Shown here: positions 33,501 through 43,700 of the stretch, piece by piece | Layout of the letters: every line of letters begins with the position of its first letter | How positions within the stretch are numbered: position 1 is the first letter of the stretch | Origin: Atriophallophorus winterbourni | Lineage: Eukaryota > Platyhelminthes > Trematoda > Plagiorchiida > Microphallidae | Direction: 5' to 3' | Assembly: GCA_013407085.1 (NCBI GenBank) | Contig: JACCGJ010014164.1 | Location: 62,001 to 126,000 of the forward strand | DNA length: 64,000 nucleotides | The notes under the pieces: generated by a model | Told to the model about the DNA's origin: nothing | The model's input: only the letters and a program-made list of their open reading frames with translations | Databases searched by the model: none | Program-made: the position numbers and the translations under genes

Positions 33501-35640
33501 GTAAGGGGAGACACTTACGTACTCAAAAATGTGAGTTTGACAGGGCAAACTGGGGTATTTTTTGTGTAATATTTACACACTATTTTTTGTAATAAATTGG
33601 AAAGTTTCAACCCCAAATTCGAGTCTTTGAAATCTTTTCTTTTTTCTTTCTAGGCCCCTTGTTTTGAACAGGGTAGCCGAATATTTTGTATTTTAAACCT
33701 TGCAAAAATGGCCGGCCTAAATGGTGCACGAAAAAGTGATAAAATATACATACTTCATTATATAGTAATATATAATAGGGAAAAAAAGTCTTGTGTTCAC
33801 GAAAATCCAGTGTGGTGGGGAGATTTTATCTTCCCTGGCGAGTTGTGAGCAAAAACGTTTGAACCCTAACTTTGAAGGTGTAAAAATTTGCTACAAAATC
33901 AAAAGAAATTATTATGCAAAAATCTGAAATTTTGAGTCTGCTGCAGTAAAACCCCTCTCCCAAAATGAGTTTTGAGTGGCTAAACTTGAAAGAAAAATGT
34001 TGTGAGGGGGGACTCTTACGTACTTAAAAAAAGTTAGTTTAACGGAGCAAAATAGGGTATTTTTTGTGTATTTTTTACACAATTTTTTTCAATAAATTTG
34101 GGAGTTTCAAACCCAAATTCGAGTATTTCAATTTTTTTTCCTTTTTTCTTCCTGGACCTCCTGTTTTGAACAGGGGAGCCGAATATTTTGTATTTTAAAC
34201 CTTGCACAAAGAGAAAGGGCCTAAATGGTGCACGAAAAAGTGATAAAAAATACATACTATATTATATAGTAATATATAATAGGAAAAAAAATCATGTGTT
34301 CACGAAAATCCAGTGTGGTGGTGAGATTTCATCTTCCATGGCGAGTTGTGAGCAAAATAGTTTGAACCCTAACTTTGGGGGTGTAAAAATTTGCCACAAA
34401 ATTAAAAAAAATTATTTTGAATGAATCTGAAATTTTGAGTTTGATGCGGTAAAACCCCCTCTTCCAAAGTGAGTTTTGCCTGGCTAAACTCGAAAGAAAA
34501 TGTTGTATTGGGGATCCTTACGTACTTAAAATAGTGAGTTTGACCAGGCGAAATAAGGTATGTTTTGTGTATTTTTTACACATTATTTTAAATGAATTTA
34601 GGAGTTTCAACCCCAAATTTGAGTCTTTCAATTTTTTCTTTTTCCTTTCTGGGCCTCCTGTTTTGAACAGGGGAGCCGAATATTTTGTATTTTAAACCTT
34701 GCAAAAAAAGGGGGGGGGGCTGAATGGTGAACGGAAAAGTGATAAAAATACATACTATATTATATAGTAATATACAATAGGGAAAAAAATCGTGTGTTCA
34801 CGAAAATTCAGTGTGGTGGGGAGATTTCATCTCCTCTGGCGAGTTGTGAGCAAAATAGTTTGAACCCTAATTTTGAGGGTGTAAAAATTCACTACAAAAT
34901 TCGAAAAAAATTATTCTGAGAAAATCTGAAATTTTAAGTTCGATGCGGTGAAACCTTCTCTCCCAAAGTGGGTTTTGCCTGGCTTAACTTGAAAAAAAAT
35001 GTTGGGGACCCTTACGTACTCAAAAAATGAGTTCGACCGGGCAAAATGGGGTATCTTTTGTGTATTTTTTACACACTATTTTTTTAATAAATTTGGGAAT
35101 TTTAACACCAAATTCGAGTCTTTCAATTCTTTTCTTTTCTCTTTCCGGGCCTCCTGTTTTGAACAGGGGAGCCGAATATTTTGTATTTCAGACCTTGCGA
35201 AAAGGGTGCACGAAAAAGTGATGAAAAATACATAATATATTATATAGTAATAGGGAGAAAAAATCTTGTGTTCACGGAAATCCAGTGTGGTTGGGAGATT
35301 TTATCTCCTCTTGCAAATTGTGAGCAAAATAGTTTGAACCCTATCTTTGGGGGTGTGAAAATTTGCTACAAAATTAAAAAAAATATTTTGAGAAAATCTG
35401 AAATTCTGAGTTTGATGCGGTAAAACCCCCTCTCCCAAAGTGAGTTTTGCCTGGCTTAACTTGAAAAAAAATGTTGTAATGTGGGAGGACATTTACGTAC
35501 TTAAAAAAATGAGTTTGACCGGGCAAAATGCGGTAATTTTTGTGTATTTTATACACACTAATTTTTTTAATACATTTGAGAGATTCAACCTCAAATTCGA
35601 GTCTTTCAATTCTTTTCTTTTTTTCTCTGGGCCTCCTATT
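30510..35640 (+). repeat. Satellite array D, plus orientation
   Basis: About ten monomers of the ~495-bp family continuing the phase interrupted by BEL1. Most of this stretch is two copies of a 2.5-kb block, described separately. A small rearrangement at 31914-31975 (duplicated fragments of the GAAATTTTGAGTTTGATG region) distinguishes the first block from the second. No genes are seen. Confidence 0.92.
30841..35640 (+). repeat. 2.5-kb higher-order duplication (five monomers per block)
   Basis: Positions 30841-33340 and 33341-35640 match at an offset of 2500 bp, changing to 2479 bp after a few small indels. Long stretches are base-for-base the same (for example 31001-31900 against 33501-34400), while neighbouring monomers inside one block differ widely. 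A third partial block at 36106-36826 matches 34920-35640. This indicates recent amplification of multi-monomer units, or an assembly duplication. Confidence 0.88.
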
Positions 35641-36105
35641 TGCAAAAGGGACGATGCCCACGAAAATCCAGTGTGGTGGTGAGATTTCATCTCCCATGGC
35701 GAGTTGTGAAACTTAAAATTAGAAAAAAATAATTATTTTGAAAAAATCTGAAATTGGTTCGATGAACGAGAAAAAAGATAAAAAATACATACAGTTTGAC
35801 CGGGCAATATAGAACTATTTTTTTTTTTTCTTTTTTTCTTGGAAAAAAAATCTTTTAATTCTATCTTTTTTTGTTCACGAAAATCCAGTAATAGGAAAGT
35901 ATTTCAGTTTGAGAATTAGAGTCTGGTAACTGAATTTATTTTGAATTAGTTGTGGAGTTCGGTGCGGTGTATTTGGGTAACTTCTTGGCTCTCCCAAAGT
36001 TCCAGGCTTTTCGCTTTTTCCTTGGCTTGAAGAAATTTTATTTGTATTTTTTATATTATTTTAAAAAATTTAGGAGTTTCAGGGGACCCTTACGTTCGAA
36101 AAAAA
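35641..36105 (+). other. Scrambled satellite patch
   Basis: About 465 bp made of short pieces of the satellite in the wrong order and with parts missing, for example GTTCACGAAAATCCAGTA near 35873 with no following context, GTTTGACCGGGCAATA near 35789, and GGTGCGGTGTATTTGGG near 35962. Runs of T and TC lie at 35819-35840. No coding potential or mobile element ends are recognised. Confidence 0.7.
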
Positions 36106-36826
36106 TTATTCTGAGAAAAAATTTTAAGTTCGATGCGGTGAAACCTTTCTCCCAAAGTGGGTTTTGCCTGGCTGAACTTGAAAAAAAATGTTGGGGACCC
36201 TTACGTACTCAAAAAAAAATTAGTTCGACCGGGCAAAATGGGGTATCTTTTGTGTATTTTTTACACACTATTTTTTTAATAAATTTGGGAATTTTAACAC
36301 CTAATTCAAGTCTTTCAATTCTTTTCTTTTCTCTTTCTGGGCCCCCTGTTTTGAACAGGGGAGCCGAATATTTTGTATTTCAGACCTTGCGAAAAGGGTG
36401 CACGAAAAATTGATGAAAAATACATAATATATTATATAGTAATAGGGAGAAAAAATCTTGTGTTCACGGAAATCCAGTGTGGTTGGGAGATTTTATCTCC
36501 TCTTGCAAATTGTGAGCAAAATAGTTTGAACCCTATCTTTGGGGGTGTGAAAATTTGCTACAAAATTAAAAAAAATATTTTGAGAAAATCTGAAATTCTG
36601 AGTTTGATGCGGTAAAACCCCCTCTCCCAAAGTGAGTTTTGCCTGGCTTAACTTGAAAAAAAATGTTGTAATGTGGGAGGACACTTACGTACTTGAAAAA
36701 ATGAGTTTGACCGGGCAAAATGCGGTAATTTTTGTGTATTTTATACACACTAATTTTTTTAATACATTTGAGAGATTCAACCTCAAATTCGAGTCTTTCA
36801 ATTCTTTTCTTTTTTCTCTCTGGGCC
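36106..36826 (+). repeat. Satellite, third partial higher-order block before NUMT2
   Basis: Plus-orientation monomers that match 34920-35640 and 32440-33160 closely. They end in the CTGGGCCTCCT landmark, where the minisatellite-like unit begins. Confidence 0.88.
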
Positions 36827-36859
36827 TCCTATCTGAAGAGGTGAATGTGTCTCCTTCAT
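36827..36859 (+). repeat. Single minisatellite unit at the left junction of NUMT2
   Basis: CCTCCTATCTGAAGAGGTGA and the following TGTGTCTCCTTCA match the 55-bp repeat at 63816-64000 rather than the standard satellite, which has CCTCCTGTTTTGAACAGG at this place. Mitochondrial sequence begins directly after it, at about 36860. Confidence 0.8.
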
Positions 36860-36870
36860 AGGTATAATCT

Positions 36871-37167
36871 GTGATAGCTGTGGTTTTGGGCGTGATTAGG
36901 GTGTTTGGTGTTGTTTTATTGCTTTGTTGTGCTTTGGTTTGTTTATTTAGACTGTATATGGTTTCTGGTCGATTCTTACATACCCTGATTGCTTTGGAGC
37001 AGTTAAGAGTAATTTTGTTGTCGTGTAGCTTAATTAAATCAGTGGGTTGTGATAAAACATATTTTGTTGCTCTGCTTGTCATGTTTACAGTAGATGCTGT
37101 AGTTTCTTTGTCGGTTCTTGAAAGTCTTTGAGGAGTGGGTACTTTGGTGGGGCTAGATTGGTGATAG
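36871..37167 (+). pseudogene. nad4L (NUMT2), NADH dehydrogenase subunit 4L
   Basis: A small hydrophobic complex I subunit. The frame from GTG 36871 runs to TAG 37165-37167, with TGA at 37129 and 37162 read as Trp (code 9). It contains the motif FLHTLIALEQLRVILL, the conserved Glu-bearing helix of ND4L. It is open over its whole length of 99 codons, a normal size. The N-terminus may be trimmed by the NUMT junction at 36860. Confidence 0.85.
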
Positions 37168-38345
37168 CTCTCGTTTATTTAATGTTGCTGTTTCTTTTTT
37201 TGTTGGACGGTTTTATTCAAAGTTGTTTAAATTATGGTAGACATTTGAATTCACTTTTTTGTTTGGATGTGATTTCTGTAGGTTCATTTGTCTTCACTTC
37301 ACTTATAGGTTTTTGTGTGTTTTCGTTTAGGGTTTGGTTTTTTAAGTTAGATTCATGTTGCGTATTTCTTTAGTTTAGTGTTTGCCTGTTTGGGTTATAT
37401 TAGATGTAATGTGGTTGTTTTTCAGTGGTGTTATGAGCTTTCTATTCTATTTTTATTATTTTCTTTGTTGTGGAGTTCTCCTGATCTGGAGCTTCATGGT
37501 GCATTTGGGTATCTTGTCTTCGATCTTCTTGGCGGGGGATTACTCGTGTTGGTTGTTTTTATTCTGTTAGGGGGGTGGTTGGGTGATTTTAAATGTTTGC
37601 AGTGGGATTTTGGGGAAAATTGTTTTGAGTTATTATTTTTCTTAGGTGTTTTGTTTTTTAGAAAGTTTTTTCTTTTTCCGTCTCAAGCCTGGTTGCCAGT
37701 TGTTCATGCAGAGTCTAGGAGTTTGATTTCTGTCTGTTTAAGAGGCTACATCATGAATTTAGGTATTTTAGTCTTGTTTCGGTTTCGTTATAAGGTTTTA
37801 TGTACGAGAAATTCATTTGTTTTCTTATGTAGTTTGGTTGGTTGTTTTATCCATATTCTTTTTTGTTAGCTTCGTGCGAGTTGGATGTGAAACGTTGATT
37901 AGCAATCTTGAGAATTTGTCATATTGTTTTGGTGCCTTTATGTTTAGTTGTTTGTTTTTTTGAGGATGTATGTTTCGGTAATTTGTATAGAGTGGGTCAT
38001 GGTGTTTCAGCAGGTTTAACTCTTATGGTTTTTTAGCTGGTTAATTGTTTTTCTGGGAGACGTTGTTGATAGTTTTTTAAGAAAAGTTTGGGAGATTCTT
38101 TTCAGTTCCTGTATTTTTAGTTTCTTGCTTGTGTTTAAGAGGTTCAGTGCCTCCCACCTTACAGTTTTTAGTGACGTGGTGGTTGTTAGAGGTGCAAAAG
38201 TTGTTTCTTTAATAATGTGTTTAGTGTTTAGTGTTTATTTGTTCGTGAGGCCCCTGTTATCTATTTGTTGTTCAGGGTGTTTGTCAACCCGCTATCGCTG
38301 TGTTAGGGTTTTTCTGGGTGGATTTTCGGGCTATGGGGTGTGATT
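37128..38345 (+). pseudogene. nad4 pseudogene (NUMT2), NADH dehydrogenase subunit 4
   Basis: It starts about 37128, overlapping nad4L by exactly 40 nt as in other flatworm mitochondria. The first part is open to 37373. After a frame change, the segment 37378-37866 includes LFPSQAWLPVVHAESRSLIS and RGYIMNLGILVLFRF, matching the conserved helix of ND4 with its LPxxHxE motif. A further fragment is readable at 38125-38343. Its length of about 1.2 kb is normal. At least two frame changes make it a pseudogene. ND4 is a proton-pumping subunit of complex I. Confidence 0.88.
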
Positions 38346-38660
38346 TCTTTTGTTCTTATTCAGTTGTGTGGTTAGGTGTTGTTAGGCATATTATTGTTTG
38401 GTTATAGTGGAGACTTGTTGTTTGAACACAAGCTTCCTTTTTAGCTCAAGCTCGGAGCATCAGTGTGAAGTGCCGGGGGTACACGTGTAGAGGACGGAAA
38501 TGTAAGTTATGTTAAACTGTGTGATTCATGATCAAACAATGCTTACAGCCCTTGCCTATGAAGATTTTATTTATGAGCTATTGACTTTCGAAGATTCGTA
38601 AGTTGGGTAGATAGAGTTGACCAGACTTGGTGGATTTGTTATTCAATTTAGTTTTAAGTG
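38346..38660 (+). pseudogene. trnQ-trnF-trnM cluster (NUMT2)
   Basis: This 315-bp gap between nad4 and atp6 fits the flatworm Q-F-M cluster. A Phe anticodon GAA is at 38467-38469 in GTGTGAAGTGC, and a Met anticodon CAT at 38527-38529 in GATTCATGATC. A Gln candidate lies near 38400-38435. The last ~100 bp has no clear tRNA and may be the N-terminal extension of atp6. Confidence 0.6.
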
Positions 38661-38680
38661 ACGATTTCAGTTCTTGAGCT

Positions 38681-39199
38681 TTGTCTTACCTTTGGATTTC
38701 TATACCTTTTGTTATTTTTATTTTCATACTTAGTCGTGTTCCGTTCCTTTTTGATTTTCCATTTTACTCCTTCTTGCTATTTTGTTTTGTTATTTTGGTT
38801 TATGCTCCAATTTGTTATTCTCGTTTTGTAAAATTTAGTTCTTTAGCGTCATTATTTCGTCCCTATATTTTAGCAGGGTTTATAGTGGGTGTTTACATTA
38901 ATGCTATGGAGGTGCTTAGGAGATTTATACGTCCCTTCATAATGGCGTTCCATCCTATGTTGAAATTAGGAATTGTGAAGGGGTGTTTTGATAGCTGATT
39001 TGGTGGCAAGATATTGAGGCGGTTTGATTTGAAGATCACCCTTTGTTATGATAGGTGGGCGGTTGAAGAGGTGTTTCAGCTCAGATATCAAGTTTTAGCG
39101 TTAGGCTCAAGTTGGTATGCGTGTGTTTTTGTACTAGTTATCCTATTTTCCTTGTATGAGTGCTTTGTTACCTGCTGCCAGAGAGCTATTATATATTAA
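38681..39199 (+). pseudogene. atp6 (NUMT2), ATP synthase subunit a, frame intact under code 9
   Basis: Subunit a forms the proton channel of F0 with the c-ring. The frame is open from 38681 to TAA 39197-39199 when TGA (38999) is read as Trp. This gives about 172 codons, the usual length for flatworm atp6. Conserved helices are visible, including LFRPYILAGFIVGVYINAME and IRPFIMAFHPMLKLGIVKG. The start here is TTG; the frame stays open for some codons upstream, so the real start may lie earlier. It is the only long gene of the NUMT without a break. With the standard nuclear code the TGA would stop it, so it is called a pseudogene. Confidence 0.82.
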
Positions 39200-39214
39200 T
39201 TGGCTAAGTTTGAT

Positions 39215-40005
39215 GGGGGACTTTATATATAATTGAATGTGGTGGGTGGTTTTTATACAAAGCTGCGGTGTTTCTTGGTTTTTATGGATTTTGCAGTTTT
39301 CTAATGATTTGTTGCCTTCTAGGTTTATTGTGGATTTAATAGGGTTTAGGTTGATACCACTATTTTTTGGTGTCTATCAGTAGTTATCGATCATTATTTT
39401 ATTTTGTTTTTGTTTCCGCCATTTCTCTTTCCGTTATGGTATTCAGGGGTCTTGTCTTAGGTTATCAGACAGTATTTATTTGTATAGGGGCATTTATAAC
39501 GTTAGGGTTTTTCTCTTTAATGAGGTGGTTGTATAATATTTTGGAGTTTAGGACTTGAGATGTGAGTTGGTTTTTGTCAGGGTTTCTAAAGTTTTCTTTC
39601 ATATTGTTAGCCTATTATGGTTTGTCAGGCTGTTTGAGGATGAGGGGTGTAATATTTTTGCATTGTTTCGGGGGGTTTGTTGTTCTTTCTTAGGAAATCT
39701 GGGTTCACAGAGGCAATTGAGTTCGTTTTTGGTGTCGTGTTGTGCTTTCTGGGAGTGTAACCTTGATAGTGGGGGCTTATTATTGTGTTTTTCCATTGGT
39801 TTGTTCTCTTTTTGTTTTGTATATTTTCTGGATTAGTTTTGTTGTCTGGTATTTCACTCTGTGTATTTCAAGAGCTTCTTGGAGTTGCTTGTGTAGTTTT
39901 TTCTTGTTGTTTCTATTGCACCTTTTTTTCTTTTTTTCATAAGGTTTCGAGAAGGGTTGTGATATGACATGCCCCAGGATTAATCGTCTTTGTTTGGTTA
40001 ATCTA
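39215..40005 (+). pseudogene. nad2 pseudogene (NUMT2), NADH dehydrogenase subunit 2
   Basis: It is placed by position between atp6 and trnV. It is a chain of hydrophobic frames: 39367-39558 (ALSLSVMVFRGLVLGYQTVF-like), then 39555-39836 and 39742-39942 in other frames. Sequence conservation of ND2 is weak, so the call rests on gene order, length of about 800 bp and composition. Several frame changes are needed. Confidence 0.7.
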
Positions 40006-40345
40006 TAGGTTGTCGGAGCAGCTATTTACTTGGTTTATTGTGGCAGGTTTGAAAACGGTTTAGGCCCGCCCCCTCTTATATGTATTTGTTTAGTAAGGGG
40101 AAGGCAAAATAGTTCATATAGAATGTTTGCTTTACACGCATTAGTTGGCTTATGTCCTTTTGTCAAACACAGGGGGGACTTTGTTGTTTATTAAGAATGT
40201 TTGTTTTGCTTACAAAAGGTGTTGGTGGGTTTCCAAAGTTCTAGCTACAATTAGTTTATTGTGAGAGAATGATAGCTTGTCGTGTTATTGCAGGGTAGGT
40301 AACCAGGGTAGAATGTTGGGTTTGTTAAGGGACTCTCGCATTTTT
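40006..40345 (+). pseudogene. trnV-trnA-trnD cluster (NUMT2)
   Basis: A Val anticodon TAC lies at 40027-40029 in TATTTACTTGG. An Ala anticodon TGC lies at 40138-40140 within GAATGTTTGCTTTACACGC. A Asp segment near 40178-40270 is expected by order, but its GTC anticodon is not clear. These tRNAs separate nad2 and nad1 in digenean-type mitogenomes. Confidence 0.6.
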
Positions 40346-40372
40346 TTAGGTTAATTTGTGTTTGTTTTAATT

Positions 40373-41205
40373 ATGGGTTTGGTGGCTATGCTTGTGTTGA
40401 GTGAGCGCAAGTTGTTAGGCTATATTCAACTACGCAAATGACCTGGAAATGTAGGGTTTTTAGGGTTGTTCCAAAGTTTTGCAGATTTAATAAATTTGGT
40501 GTTGAAGATAAGGTTTGCTATTTTCAGATGCGCAGGGGTTTATCATGGTTGTGTGTGTTCATATTATTGTTGGTGTCTTGTGGCTATTTTGTGTTCTTAG
40601 GTTCTTACCTATTGTCATTAGGTGGTTTAGTGAGACGTCTTTGATTAGCAGTTTGAGGTTGCTTTGCGGGTTATGCTTTATTGGGTTTGGGTTGAGGTTG
40701 TTTTTAAAAGTATTCTTTGATAAGCTGTGTGCGTACTTTTTTAACTCTGTAATCTTTGAGGCCTTTTGAATGTGTTTAATAATCGTTGTAGGTATAGTGT
40801 GGGGTGACTATAGATGTTTTAGTGTTCGTATTAATGCATGGTTATGTGCCGCTATTATACCTATAGTTTATCTCTTCTGATCAGCTGTTATACTTTGTGA
40901 GTGTAAACGGACCCCCTTTGATTATTCGGAAGCCGATAGCGAGCTTTTTATGGGGTTTATTGTTGGAGTATTCGGGGGTTCCTTTTACTCTTTTGTTCGC
41001 TTGTGAGTATTTAATAATCTTTTTTTCTTGATTAAGGAGACTGTTATTTTATGGAGGGGTGTTGATGACGGTTTTGAGTGTGTTTCATTGTTCATTTTCT
41101 ATTAGGTGTCGTGGCACCTTTCCCCGAGTTCGTTATGATTACTTAGTGAGTTTTTTTAGAATATATAATTCTTTTATTTTATTTTATTCTTTTGGTTTTT
41201 TGTAG
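40373..41205 (+). pseudogene. nad1 pseudogene (NUMT2), NADH dehydrogenase subunit 1
   Basis: It starts at ATG 40373 with MGLVAMLVLSERKLLGYIQLRK, the conserved first loop of ND1 (ubiquinone-site region), followed by VGFLGLFQSFADLINLV. A frame change before 40515 leads to the middle part. The segment near 40895-40935 gives CECNRTPFDYSEADSELF, the signature loop of ND1. Another shift precedes LFACEYLI (41000-41025). TAG at 41203-41205 ends it. TGA is read as Trp at several places. Its length of 833 bp is slightly below the usual ~895, in keeping with small deletions. Confidence 0.9.
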
Positions 41206-41460
41206 GTTCGTGTAGATTATACAAATTGTGGGGCTGTTAACTCTGAGAATGCTTATTGCTCTTGAACGACAAGGCAGGTGGTAGTTTATATTCAGAATGC
41301 TAGCTCTGTGGGTTTGAGGTCTTTATGTCATCTGCAGAGGGCTGATTGGGCCGCTTAGCAGTTTGCTGGGATATAGCTATTGTGTGTTTATTCGCCGTCG
41401 GTAAAGCTTAGACTAGCTTAAGTGTAATAGAGATTTTGTTTCTTATGCGAAGGGTGGTTT
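41206..41460 (+). pseudogene. trnN-trnP-trnI-trnK cluster (NUMT2)
   Basis: The Asn anticodon GTT lies at 41236-41238 within a G/U-rich paired arm. A Pro candidate with CTGTGGG lies near 41315, an Ile candidate with GGGATATAG near 41370, and a Lys candidate near 41395-41455. The order N-P-I-K between nad1 and nad3 is standard for flatworms. Exact ends were not resolved. Confidence 0.6.
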
Positions 41461-41479
41461 ATTTTCTCTGAGAATTGGG

Positions 41480-41845
41480 TTGTTTAGGGCTTTCCCGAAT
41501 TTGAGTTTCTTAATTTCTTTTAGTGTTTTGTGTATTTTGGTGGTTTTTTCAATTGTTTTTTATTGTTATTCATGGAATTTGAATTAATCTGTTCTTTGTG
41601 AAGTCCGCTCCTGGTCTTCTCCTTTCGAGTGTGGGTTTCTGTCAGAGAGGCTTTCTGAAAATTATTTTAGATGCTCTTATTATATTTTATTAGTTTTTTT
41701 TGTTTTTTTTGATTTGGAGGTTTCTTTGTTGTTGAAAATCCCCTTTCAACTCAATCTTTATAAGAAATTTGGTTTTTATTTTTTGTTTATTTTGATTTTG
41801 TGTTTGGGTTATTTTTTTGAAGTTAAGTGTGGTTATTTAAAGTAA
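41480..41845 (+). pseudogene. nad3 pseudogene (NUMT2), one in-frame stop
   Basis: The frame ending at TAA 41843-41845 is open back to about 41480 except for TAA at 41585-41587. The conserved centre is clear: SPFECGFLSERLSENYFRC and FFVFFDLEVSLLLK, matching the ND3 motif FECGF and the Asp/Glu-bearing helix. About 120 codons, the normal length. It is near-intact; only the single stop argues against an open frame under code 9. Confidence 0.85.
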
Positions 41846-41995
41846 GCGGCTTAGTCTGGCGTGAGAGATGTTTTTGTCGCAGCTAACGATGATCGGAGTT
41901 TGGTTTTTCTGGTCTCTCTTAGGAAGCGTTTATAGGTTATTGAAGACTATTTATTTTCTAAATAAAAGTAGGCTTTAGGGTCTTTCACTGATGGG
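41846..41995 (+). pseudogene. trnS1-trnW region (NUMT2)
   Basis: The 150 bp between nad3 and cox1 fits trnS1 and trnW by order. Paired arms are not clear enough to give anticodons with confidence. Confidence 0.45.
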
Positions 41996-43560
41996 TTTTG
42001 TTTCGGATAAATTATTTAATAAGTAATGATTAGGTTACGGTGGTTGGTTGTTCAGTTTGAACCATAGGCGGATTGGTGTGGTGTATTCTCTCATAGAGAT
42101 ATGAGGGAGTTTCTTAGGTTTAGGTTTGAGTCTTTTAATACATTCAAAATTTCCTAATCCGTATAGTAACTTGATACCTTCGGAGGTTTATTAATATATT
42201 ATTACTTCCCGCGGGATTGTCATGAAAATTTTTTTCTTATGCCCCTGCTTATAGGGGGGTTTGGTAACTACTTGTTACCTATTTTGTTGGGTAAGGATGA
42301 TTCAGATTTGCCCCGTTTAGAAGGTTTGAGACTTTGGTTGTTAATACCTTCTTGTTCTTGTTTGTTAATAAGGGGTTGGGGTTGGTTAAACCTTTTACCC
42401 TCCTTTATCATCTTGGGGGTTTTCAGGACATGGTGTGGATTTTTTAATGTTTTCTTCACACTTGGCAGGTGTTTCTAGTTCATTAGGTTCTTTGAACTTC
42501 GTTTCTAGTATTTTAGGTGTTATGTTAAGTGGGAAATTGGTGTTTTTCTCGGTTACCTATCATTGTTTGGTCTTATCTTTTTACGTCAATTTTATTAACC
42601 CTTTCTTTGCCTGTTTTACCAGGTGCTATAACTATGTTGTTATTTGACCGTAAATTTAATACTGCCTTTTTTGACCCGTCAGAGGGGGAGACCCTGTTTT
42701 TTTTCAGCATGCTTTTTTATTCTTTGTCCACCTCGAGGTGTATGTTTTGATTTTCAAGGAATCGGTATTGTGAGACACGTGCGTAGAACTCTCTCTAAAG
42801 GGTCGGGAGTTTTTGGTTATATGTTTATGGTTCTTGCTATGAGTTCTATCGTTTGTTTAGGTAGTGTTGTTTGGGGGCATCACATGTTTATGGTGGGTAT
42901 GGATTTGCAGACTACGGTCTTTTTTAGTTCTGTAACCATGATAATAGGTATACCGACAGGTATAAAGGTGTTTTCGTGGTTGTATATGTTAGGGGAATGT
43001 GAATATCGTTTGCAGGGTTCTTTGTTTTTATGGGTTATGGGGTTTATAGTTATTTTTACTATAGGGAGTGTTACGGGAATTGTTTTGTCTTTTTCTAGTC
43101 TAGATTCCTTGCTTCACGATAGGTGGTATGTTGTTGCACATTTTCATTATGTGTTGAGGTTAGGTTCTTATAGGAGTGTTATAATGTTTTCGTATTTACT
43201 GTGTCCCATTTTGAGAGGTAATAGTCCTAAAGAGTATTTGGTTAAAGGGCACTGGGTTGCTTCTATGTTAGGTTTTAATATTGGATTTTTCCCAATGCAT
43301 TTTTTAGGGTTAGGGGGATCGCCTCGTCGAGTTTGTAGGTTTGACCATTTTTTATTGAATAAACTCCGTATCCTCCCCGGGGGAGTCAATTTCTTGTTGT
43401 AGTGCTTTCTTTCTATCATTTATGTTGTGGGAGTCGTTGGCTATGTGCCATCTGTTGTTGTCTGTTTGAGAAGATGCGAGATTGTCGTTACATTTAAAGG
43501 TTGTTCCTCTTTCTTGTCATGAGGGGTTTGCTGAAGATACTGTTTATTTTTATTTAGAAA
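41996..43560 (+). pseudogene. cox1 pseudogene (NUMT2), cytochrome c oxidase subunit I
   Basis: COX1 is the catalytic subunit with heme a, heme a3 and CuB. The N-terminal region near 42040-42190 reads WLFSLNH...RIGVVYSL and ends with NLIPSEVY before a stop. Then MPLLIGGFGNYLLPILLG at 42239, SHLAGVSSSLGSLNF at 42455, [20 protein letters not shown] at 42550, and a long frame 42644-43399 with VWGHHMFMVGMD near 42872 (CuB histidines) and VVAHFHYV near 43132. The usual FGHPEVYVLI region survives only as a shifted CPPRGVC near 42732. At least four frame changes (about 42195-42235, 42370-42440, 42500-42530, 42720-42740) mark it as a pseudogene. The end is approximate. Confidence 0.92.
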
Positions 43561-43700
43561 GGCCAGGGCTTACCAAGAGTGAGCATTTCTGGGTGGGATT
43601 GGTTTTCTCATAGATGAAGGTCAGGTGGGGGGTTGTAGTTTAAGAGGTAAGAATGGTGTTTTCGTAATTCATTGGTTTGTTTACAACACCAAACCTTCAG
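43561..43700 (+). pseudogene. trnT region after cox1 (NUMT2)
   Basis: The order cox1-T-rrnL predicts trnT here. A segment from about 43627 (GGGGTTGTAGTTTAAGAGG) to 43690 has a tRNA-like start and an ACAACACC-like end that can pair with it. The anticodon was not assigned. Confidence 0.5.

Noticed and set aside
39599..39796. Minus-strand ORFs inside NUMT2 (for example also 42268-42459 and 43168-43419)
   Set aside because: They are shadows of the G+T-rich coding strand; flatworm mitogenomes encode all genes on one strand.
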